A DNA stretch of 31,370 nucleotides from Dipetalonema caudispina (Eukaryota; Nematoda; Chromadorea; Rhabditida; Onchocercidae), in NCBI GenBank assembly GCA_013365325.1, contig JABVXV010000519.1, forward strand, positions 1 through 31,370. Direction: 5' to 3'. The notes under the pieces are model-generated. The model saw only the letters and a list, made by a program, of their open reading frames with translations. It searched no databases and was not told the DNA's origin. Positions 23,815 through 31,370 of this stretch are shown here, piece after piece. How positions within the stretch are numbered: position 1 is the first letter of the stretch; each line of letters begins with the position of its first letter. Both the position numbers and the translations under genes were made by a program.

Positions 23815-24333
23815 CAATTTCTCTTTCTCTCTCATTTTTTTTTAATTTTTTTTTATTTTTTTCATTTTTTAAATGAAAAGATCATAACATTTATCTGTCT
23901 AAACATGTACTATGGACTTTCCCAACCAACTGTATTATGAAGTTCATAGAATGTATGTATTGTATGGTATAATCTTGGATCATTGGATTCAGGAATATTG
24001 CACTATCCATTGGAAGGGCTAATTACATATTAGATTATCATTACTTTAGTGAGCAGTAAGTAATTCCTGTAAGTTTCTCGATCTCATTATCATATAAAAA
24101 TCATCTACAAGTAAGTATCCTAAGATTTCCAAAGTTATCGAAAGCTTATGGATTATCTACGCATAATTCTTCTGAATATATAATGATTTGAATTTTATTA
24201 CTGGCAGCAGTAATTCTTGATTTTAAACATTCAAGCATAAAGATAGTATTAATTGCTAACTAACGGATGAGAGGAAAAAAAATTACCGATCTTGGCTTGA
24301 AATGGTAAAAATTTCCGAAGATAACGGATAGTC

Positions 24334-24504
24334 ATGGAACGTTTATGGATGCTGCAAAAATGCAAAAAAGAGAAAAAAAAAAAAAAGAGCGAAGCTCCCT
24401 CCGGTGATTACAAGCTTCGGTTATTCATTGGACGATTGGTAGTGAGGTGTTTGGCATTGGTTATGGTGAAGGTTTTTGTTGTGTTGCTATTTGATTCATC
24501 TTAA
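24334..24504 (+). CDS. possible small ORF, 56 aa, Lys-rich then hydrophobic
   Basis: An intact ATG-to-TAA frame ends about 515 bases before the main fos-1 start codon. It begins MERLWMLQKCKKEKKKKK (the Lys run comes from an A tract), then SEAPSGDYKLRLFIGRL, and ends with a hydrophobic segment (about residues 35-53, CLALVMVKVFVVLLF) and DSS. It could be a tail-anchored or single-pass microprotein, an upstream ORF if the fos-1 leader starts this early, or chance. The frame depends on the exact length of the A(14) run. No family recognised. Confidence 0.25.
   Translation: MERLWMLQKCKKEKKKKKSEAPSGDYKLRLFIGRLVVRCLALVMVKVFVVLLFDSS
24392..24420. repeat. short perfect inverted repeat
   Basis: CGAAGCT at about 24390 is repeated as AGCTTCG near 24420, with a 16-base loop. 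It lies inside the 56-aa small ORF. It could be a hairpin or chance. Confidence 0.25.
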
Positions 24505-24685
24505 AAAAAATACAATAGGCCAAAAATGTTGCCATTTTTGATTCTTTCTACCGATTGCCATTACGGCAAGCTAACAGCTACATCTTCTTGAAGACTTTTG
24601 TAACTGTTGTTGTTGATACATCGGTGGTGGAACGAATACGGTTTTTGTTATATTTCTACTATCAATTACTATCATCGTTGTCATC

Positions 24686-24738
24686 GTTGTTGTTGTTGTT
24701 GTTGTTGTTATTGCCATTGCTATTGCTATTGCAATTGC

Positions 24739-24770
<32 letters not shown>
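24686..24770. repeat. GTT and ATT trinucleotide microsatellites
   Basis: (GTT)8 at 24686-24709, degenerate ATTGCT units, then (ATT)10 at 24740-24769. Leu- or Ile-rich open frames across it on both strands are products of the repeat. It lies about 250 bases before the main fos-1 start codon. Confidence 0.85.
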
Positions 24771-24771
<1 letters not shown>

Positions 24772-25018
24772 CATCCTTTTGGACTAGAAACAATTTCATA
24801 TTTTAACTTGTTCTGCTGAAATGTACGACGTTTGCAATTTTTTCAATGCATTATTTTAATTTGATTCCAATTTCTACTGGAGATTTATTTCTTCCTTAAA
24901 GAATGCTATTATTATAAATATACAATTTTTACTCCGATAATCATTTAAACTCATTTAATTCCTATTTATAATCCATTTAATGGAATAGAAGAAAAAATTC
25001 CTTCAAAATTACTCCAAA

Positions 25019-28000
25019 ATGAGTCAATCAGTGGTAAACTATAGCAACAACAACAACAACAACAGTAGTCATCATCATCATCATCATCATCAGCAGCAAC
25101 AACAACAACATCAAAATAGCAATAATGCATATAGCATTATTACTGCATCAACATGTTCTGATCGTACAAATTATCCTGCAACTCTTGATGATAACTTACC
25201 TCCTGTAGGAATTTCCGATAGTACTTCGATCACTAATACTACTGATGCTACCGTTGCATTTGACCGTTCTCGTCAAACACGTGTTATTGTCGCACCAAAT
25301 ATATCATCATCATCGTCATCATCAGCATCATCATCATCATCATCATCGTCATCATCATCGTCATCATCAGTCTCAGCATCAGTATCAATATCAACATCAG
25401 CTCATGTTCCACAACAACAACCTCATCCAAATACTGATGAACCTTCATCTAATCCTGCTTTATATAGTACAACAACTCATTCATCATCTTATCTTACTGC
25501 ACAAGCAGGCTATCTATCTGGTCATTCACCTGCTGGATCATCATCATCATCATCATCAATGCTACATTCATCTTGTTCAAGTTCAAGTTTCGTTTATCCA
25601 TCCAATTTCTTCCAACCATATTATGGCTTATCACCGACACTGAATGAATTCAATGTATTGCAGATGTGTTGTCAACCATTGTTTACCGAAGTGTGTCAAT
25701 TTCTCTTTTTCTTTCATCGTTTTATTTTTTTATTTTTTTTTTAAGCCTACAATTATTTTATCATTTTTTTTATTTTTGATTCCTTGACTTTATTTTATTT
25801 ACTCTAGCATAGATCAAATTTCATTATATGCTTAAAGTTATCATTTCTTTTCCTTTTTTTTTTTTTGTTTCTATTTTAAAATTAAGGTTTAGAAGATTGG
25901 TAATAGCAAGTTGCAATTTCTGACTTGAAAACGTCATCTGTACTGAGAAGGGTATAATTTAATTTCGTCATAAAAAGAGTAATGATTGATAATATTTATC
26001 ATGTAATATAACTCTTCACAGTAAAAGATCCAAGAAATAAGTAAATAAATAAGACGATACCGTATAGCTTTTTAATTTGAGTCACTTACTTGTTCATTTA
26101 TTGAAGTGTCACTTCTTGACAATTCTAGTTAATTGTTTGTTTGATGGAATAAAGTTAAATTATAGGAACAAAATTATTTGTTCCTTTCAAAGTATCCAAA
26201 AAGCAAAAAATAAAATAAAATGGAATGAAATTGATTTTTCAGTGGTAAGTGATTATGATAATTATTGGATGATAATATTGGCAATAAAATTTAGATAGGG
26301 TTAAAATAATAATGATAGTCATATATATTGATAATAAAGTTTAAATATGATCGAATTATTTTTATCAGTGTCATGCTTTCTCCTAATGATATAAACATCA
26401 TTAAAAAGCTTTTAGTATGGGATTTTTTTTCCCTTTGTAATCATTTCAGAAGTTTATCAAATCTAAGGAGATTTTGTTTTTCCTTTTTTTTTTTTTTTGT
26501 TTGCCTTGGAAAGAAATTAGTTAGTAGAAATTCAACTTTTTTGTGAAATTTCATTTCCAAATTGTCCATGTTTAGGGGGAAAAAGAAGGGAATACGGTAA
26601 CAACCCGAGCCATCATTTGTGACAAATGCCTTCGATTTATGGTTTGGGAAGGAATTAAATTTTTCCAATTTGTCTTTTTCGTTCATGATAATTATGATAA
26701 ATTTTGCAGATAGCATCCCAAGGAACTGATATAACACCTACAGCTGAATCGTTGTACGGATTTGCCAATCGTCTACATCCGATTACGCCAACCGGTAAGA
26801 ATTTAATGTTCTTAATCTTTCTTTTCTTGTCTAATCATTTGATGCTTTAAGCATCTTCAAGTGGCCTTTAGTATTTCTGCTTTTTAACTTTAGTTATTCC
26901 TCAACACCTTATAAAGTTCTACTTCCCTTGCATCCGAGGGTAATTTTACTTAGATTTTGAACCAAAAACTTAGGTATCAGTGAGATACAGATGAAAAAGC
27001 TGAATTAAAGCAAGTAACAAAAAGAAATTAGATGAAAAAGAGAAGGAAGGGAGAAATTAAGGTATGGAAAAATTTTACCATATATACGTTCCATCGTCAT
27101 CAAAGGTTACCACTGCAATAATTTTGGAATTTCATTGCTTTTTTTCTTGAACTAGAAGTAGAATTTAAGAGTTAGATTTGCACAAACAATTGTTGTGAGA
27201 ACTGTGTTATATTTTTGATAATTTTATTCCTAGAAAATATACATTTCATTTTTTTTTTCTTTGAATTTAAAAATCACATCTAATTGCTTTTTCCGTTTTG
27301 GCGACTAATATTTTATCTTATTCCAAATTATTTTTTAATTCTCACTGAATCAATTCATGATATCGAGTTGTTATCTTTGTCGTTTATACATAGGCATATT
27401 TCTTGTTAAATTTCTCTTGCACATATTTCTTTACTTATTTACTTTTAATACGCTTATTTAATTTTTGGTCTATTTAATAGCTTATTTATTCGCTTGCTTA
27501 TTTCTTTGTTTACTTACTTTCTTATGCTTCAGGTTATTTCCTCATTCATTTCAGTGTTACTTCCCCAAGAACGGTTTTCTCATTGATGATATACACTATC
27601 ATTTATTTTCATCCGATCAATCATTCTGCCATACAGTGATGATAGCAATAATGATTGTTTAGAATTACTTACCAATGAATCAACATTCCAATTTCGTTGA
27701 TCAATTTTTATATTGTAGCAGTCTCCTAAATTCATCATCTTGTATAGGTGTATATTTTTTTATGTCTTTTATGTTTACTAAATTTAGGTACACTTACGCT
27801 TTACATGTATTAGGCTATTATTTGTTGAAATTTTCGGCATTGGATTAAATTTGACATCGACAAAACAGTGAAGTATTTTTGTTAACTGATTTAAAAGTGG
27901 ACAACAGATGACAAAACAAATGGTACAACAGGAAGCCAGTAAAAGAGAGGGAATGAAACAAAAGAATATTATGGTATAATTGATTAGGAATTTCAAAATT

Positions 28001-28400
28001 TCAGACTAATTTTGGGATATGTATTATTCAAATTTAGATTGTCAAAACTCTATAGAAATAATGATTAATTTCTTTCATTCATTTTTGTCTTGTAGGAAAG
28101 GATGATAATTCTCCTCTTCTAGCACTTATTATAAACAGTTTATACGATGAATTTTCTTACTCATTTTTAGGTAGGATTGAAATTATGTTATGTTATTAAA
28201 ATTATTTATTATCAAATCTAACACAGCAACCTTTTGAGTCCGAAATTTTCGATAATTTAATTTAAAATAAATTTTGTCAGCCATCAAAAATCAACATTCT
28301 TTACTTTCTTCCTTATTGCCCTTTTCTTTTTTTATTTTGTTTGCTTGAGGTAGATTTCATTGCTATGTTAATTTGCATGAATGTAAATATATACATATAC

Positions 28401-28467
<67 letters not shown>

Positions 28468-31350
28468 CATATATATGAGTTGTGTATGTATATATATATA
28501 TGTGTGTGTATGTGTGTGTGTAGATGTGTGTATGTGTGTGTGTCACTTATTTACACAAGCCCTGTCCTATGTGTTTATTTTTGAAGTTTTTTTTTTTTTT
28601 CGATGCACCTATTGCCCGTTCTTTTCACCACTTTATTTGTTAGCCTTTTTCTTCATTCATTTCTTCTTCCTTTTCCTTCCTTGTCTGTCCCTTATTTCGT
28701 TATCTTTGAGAATAACGAAAAAATCATTGATAACTATCAGATACTTTTTATATAAGTTATATGTATTACTATACAAGAAAATTATCATTAATTTTTTTTT
28801 TTAGAGATAATTTGAATCGATATTAAGGTCGGTGATATTTACAGATAATGAAATTATATGAAATATTCAACTCGGATACAATCATTGGGAACGTAAATGA
28901 AGATTTACTCTTTCAGATCTCATTTAAGCATACATTGGTAAATTTGTTACAATGGAAATATATTCGAAATTTTTATTGATAAGGAGAACTTATTGCTCTT
29001 TCAAACTAAGAGATATTTGCTACTGGAATATATCACTATGAAACGATGAAATCAGTTTAGATTTGATTAGGCTATGATTACATTACTAATATTAAATCAG
29101 AGTCATTACTCAAATGAATACAACAGATCTAAGAGTTCCCAATGATTGTATCCGAGTTGAATATTTCATACGGTTAGAGAATGGTAGAAAATGGTTTTTT
29201 TGCTTAAAGATTCATTTTCCGGTATATCTCTATCATTTCTGACAATTCAGTACACCGAAAACAAAAAAAAAAGAAAACCGTTAAATATCTTCGGAATTTC
29301 TTTTTTTAATGGAATTTCGGATAAACAAAATAAAAATGAAAATTCCATAAATCTATACAGTGAGAAGAGGATTTTACTGTACGTTTTTCTTACACTGTGT
29401 TTCTTTATACATTTCAAAATTCTAATTTTTTCCAATCTACCTATCCGAAATTTGAAAAAAAAAGGACTGTAAGTTAGAGTTACTACCATTAGTAGTAGTT
29501 GTTGCATAAGGTCTTTGGACTATAGGAGATTTTAGAAGAGATTTCGATCATACATGCTGTTGATTGATGTTCTATTTTGAAGGTAGTAGGAGTACCTGAA
29601 GTAGTAGTTCTAGCTATTAGTTATTGTATTAATTGATCAATGAATTTAGCTTTTTTTTTTTGGTTTCACCATGAACTTCGTTGTCTATCGTTTTCTGACA
29701 TCATTTGCTTATTTTCATCCAGCATTATCATGAAAGTGATGTTAGATGGGATAGATGAGGATATGTTGTTATGTAAGTGATAATTTGGAAATTGTTGTAG
29801 ATTTCGAGTTATAATAGTGCTTCTTAAGATTGTTTATAGATTTCGAATCGTAAGAGTGCTTCTTAGTTGTAGATTTCGAATTATAAGAGTACTGGTTTAA
29901 GATAGTTATCTGTTTAACTAAAATCTCTATCTAGTAGCGTACAGATAGATCTACTTGTGGCATTGCGATTATCCAAACATTTAACGTATATTCTTCTGGT
30001 TAACAATTCCGATATCAAGAAGAAAGTTCAAGTTTTATAGGCGCCCATTATCAGCTTAACATGCCACAAGCGTATCAAACGCGAACTGGTTTTGTTGGAA
30101 ATACGATGACAAGACCAGCATCGGCAACTGGTAAACGCGGTGGTCGACGACCAAAGGAATATGAAGAATATGTTAGTAACAGTTCTTTATCATCTGATTT
30201 TATTGTTTCAACAAAACTGACCAGTTTTAAAATTGCTTTTTTAGAATGAAACTGACTTTTCTCTTATTTTCCTCCTTTTTTCCTCTCTTTTTCAATCTCA
30301 AAATTTCACATTACAGGATCATGTAACTTTGAGTGAGGAAGAGCGGGATAAACGTGATAAAAGACGTCTGCGAAATAAGGAAGCAGCTGCAAGATGTCGA
30401 CAAAGACGCCTCGATCTTATGGGTTCGCTACAAAATGTAAGATTTATAAACTATAAGATGGAGAAAAAGCTTGGAAGTTTTAATAGATTTTCTAGTTACT
30501 AATTGTGGGTCAATTAATACTGAAAGTACTAACTACGGTCAAGGTTTAATCTTTCGGAATTGGATGAGATTCCTATCAAAATGTTTCATTTAATTTTGCA
30601 AGAGACTTTGATTCATAATTCCATTTACTTTCCTTTCCTTCCCGTTTTCTCTGTTCTCCATTTCATCGAATCCGTGAAGTCTAAATCGCTACTGAATGAT
30701 ATTAAATAATGTCATTTGGAAAAGCTAATAGTCTTTCAGGATTTGAATTTTTTTTGTTTCTTAACTTCCTAACATTCGTTTTTAGCAAGTGAACCAACTG
30801 AAGGAAGAAAATAAAATAAAAGATGCAAAAATTGCCGAACTACAGCTATTGGTATGTTTTAATATGAATTAATCATTTAATACCGTGATTTCTTTAGAAA
30901 TCTCCGTGAGTTATGGATATCAGTCGTCCTGTCAGATGTTTGGAAAAAATTTTTGCCGTAGATAATATTGTATCGATTCAGTTTCTTAATTTTCTGTAAA
31001 TATTCCAGAAAAATGAGCTTATCGCTGTGATTCGTGATCATCATTGTGTCTTGCCCGAAGCTCTTCGTCAGACATTAGATGTCGATATGTCCAGTACCCA
31101 GCAATACATGCCACGTGGTGCACCAGCACCAGTAGTAACGGTACCAACTAGTACTGAAATTGTACCTTACACACCATCTGCACCATCACCACAACCAGTG
31201 CTAAGTAGTCGAAAACGACCAGCTAGTGCGATGATACCAGATCTTAGGCAACCACCACCACAACCGGGTGCATCACCGCTAACAACAACTGTGACACTGA
31301 ACAGAAATGATAACCAAACCAATATACTGACATTGACAAAGGTAAAATAG
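25019..31350 (+). CDS. fos-1: Fos-family bZIP transcription factor (AP-1 subunit), six core exons
   Basis: Exons: 25019-25690, 26710-26794, 30041-30171, 30317-30436, 30786-30851, 31009-31350. All junctions match in phase (0, 1, 0, 0, 0), with GT donors and TTGCAG/TATAG/TACAG/TTTAG/TTCCAG acceptors. The product is 471 aa. Residues 10-36 are Asn, His and Gln runs; 96-117 and 174-190 are Ser-rich. The linker (about 254-296) is basic with KRGGRRPKEYEEY. The basic region lies near 308-327 (KRRLRNKEAAARCRQRR), carrying the Fos signature N-x-x-A-A-x-x-C-R (N316, A319, A320, C323, R324). The zipper d positions are L334, L341, K348, L355 and L362. DHHCVLP then matches in place the end of the Fos zipper, and a Pro/Thr-rich tail follows. 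By family knowledge it acts in the nucleus as an AP-1 heterodimer with Jun on TGA(C/G)TCA; C. elegans FOS-1 drives anchor-cell invasion. The start is the first ATG after an in-frame TAG at 24986. The TAG at 31348 lies in a donor-like AAG|gtaaaa, so the gene may continue past the window. Confidence 0.9.
25020..25026 (+). promoter_or_regulatory. perfect AP-1 (TRE) heptamer over the fos-1 start codon
   Basis: TGAGTCA is formed by the first codons (ATG AGT CAA). A second copy lies in intron 1 at 26078-26084. It is the site Fos/Jun binds, so autoregulation can be imagined, but about this many copies are expected in a window of this size by chance. Confidence 0.15.
25690..26709 (+). other. fos-1 intron between the Ser-rich exon and exon 26710-26794
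   Basis: The intron runs 25691-26709 (gtgtgt...ttttgcag), phase 0. If it were retained, the upstream frame would add 17 mostly Phe/Leu residues and stop at 25742-25744. T tracts occur near 25857 and 26484. I see no further exon in it. Confidence 0.55.
27662..28095 (+). other. fos-1 intron upstream of the 75-base exon
   Basis: Part of intron 26795-28095 (gtaaga...cttgtag). AT-rich. The minus-strand frame over 27784-27996 and the plus frame over 27465-27662 have no splice or start support. Confidence 0.45.
28096..28170 (+). CDS. fos-1: 75-base symmetric exon of fos-1, probable cassette
   Basis: The segment is bounded by an acceptor (gtcttgtag) and a donor (TTTTTAG|gtagga). It begins and ends in phase 1, exactly the phase of the junction between exons 26710-26794 and 30041-30171, and is open in that frame: after the shared Gly it reads KDDNSPLLALIINSLYDEF then SYSFL. 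Exactly 25 codons can therefore be added or skipped without moving the downstream frame, giving 496 or 471 aa. The inserted peptide has an acidic start and a hydrophobic middle, which could be a short helix or interaction motif just before the basic linker. No domain recognised. It may be alternative or constitutive; phase, length divisible by three and open frame are seen directly. Confidence 0.65.
28386..28545. repeat. TA/TG compound microsatellite with a 50-base pure AT core
   Basis: ATAC units, then (AT)25 at 28407-28456, then GTATATAC units and a TG-rich run at 28498-28543. It lies in the fos-1 intron after the 75-base exon. Open frames of alternating Tyr/Ile/Thr/His over it on both strands are artefacts. 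Confidence 0.9.
28857..29170. repeat. 314-base foldback element with perfect 36-base inverted arms
   Basis: The left arm 28857-28892 (TATGAAATATTCAACTCGGA...) is the exact reverse complement of the right arm 29135-29170. The 242 bases between are AT-rich with no ORF. Size and arms resemble a non-autonomous inverted-repeat element (MITE-like), but I see no target-site duplication at the outer edges. It lies wholly in the fos-1 intron, so the transcript could form a long hairpin. Confidence 0.75.
29171..30040 (+). other. distal part of the large fos-1 intron
   Basis: AT-rich intron sequence leading to the acceptor gttttatag before 30041. It contains a three-copy repeat (29798-29895). The plus frame over 29191-29472 and the minus frame over 29247-29507 have no splice support. 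Confidence 0.5.
29798..29895. repeat. three imperfect tandem copies, 33-39 base period
   Basis: TAGATTTCGARTYRTAAKAG followed by TGCTTCTTA occurs at 29798 and 29837. A third, shorter copy at 29870 changes to TACTGG. It lies about 145 bases before the acceptor of exon 30041-30171. Confidence 0.7.
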
Positions 31351-31370
31351 TAAATTTACAAATTCTTGAT

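Noticed and set aside
24555..24819. Overlapping open frames on both strands, Leu-, Cys-, Ile- and Thr-rich
   Set aside because: They are produced by the GTT and ATT trinucleotide repeats. The non-repeat part near 24560-24660 is mildly protein-like on both strands but cannot be tied to an exon.
25245..25643. His-rich frame overlapping the fos-1 first exon
   Set aside because: It is the +1 shadow of the TCA/CAT repeats. The frame of 25019 is the one that splices in phase to the bZIP exons.
27533..27639. Possible alternative terminal exon of fos-1 (after cttatgcttcag, phase 1, 34 codons to TGA)
   Set aside because: The phase fits exon 26710-26794, but the peptide is unremarkable, other frames are equally open, and it would remove the bZIP; not supported without RNA.
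28313..28804. Open frames on both strands rich in Tyr/Ile/Thr/His
   Set aside because: They are translations of the TA/TG microsatellite and an adjacent T tract, with no splice or codon support.
1..31370. tRNA, rRNA, CRISPR array, transposase genes
   Set aside because: I looked for B-box-like GGTTCGAAT contexts, spaced identical repeats and transposase-like frames and found none.

Overview
This is a strongly AT-rich eukaryotic window full of long T and A homopolymers, with short exons bounded by TTTCAG- or TTTTAG-type acceptors and GT donors, and introns from about 150 to several thousand bases. The one gene I recognise is a nematode-type Fos bZIP factor (fos-1). Splice-site style and base composition fit a nematode, perhaps a filarial or other spirurid worm; the clade is a guess. 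I see nothing bacterial, no CRISPR array, no rRNA and no tRNA.

Region by region. (1) About 1-1400, plus strand: the 3' end of an unrecognised gene. Two coding exons (563-741 and 1140-1258) join in matching phase and end in a stop with AATAAA about 130 bases later. Coding-like but frame-broken sequence precedes them (228-476). (2) About 1400-21400: about 20 kb of gene-poor, low-complexity DNA with T tracts, microsatellites and a G-rich run. It holds one plausible small two-exon gene for a single-pass membrane protein (8338-9652), some orphan exon-like islands (1590-1760, 6056-6130, 12674-12841, 20006-20221), and a tandem repeat of period about 184 (20425-20745). (3) 21492-31350 and probably beyond, plus strand: the fos-1 locus. 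It has a candidate alternative first exon at 21492-21614, then a main start exon at 25019 coding for Asn/His/Gln/Ser runs, a short exon, a 75-base symmetric exon that can be included or skipped without a frame change, and exons for the linker, the Fos basic region, the leucine zipper and a Pro-rich C-terminus. The predicted protein is 471 aa, or 496 aa with the 75-base exon.

The main points of interest lie in fos-1: two possible N-termini, as known for C. elegans fos-1; a phase-neutral cassette exon; a lysine at a zipper d position; and a stop codon lying inside a good splice donor. The large introns carry a 314-base foldback with perfect 36-base arms, a three-copy intronic repeat, a 50-base pure AT run, and a repeat copy whose edge coincides with the splice donor of the alternative first exon. 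Several intact small ORFs with unusually protein-like sequence lie in the 5' part of the locus. No new multi-gene system is evident.
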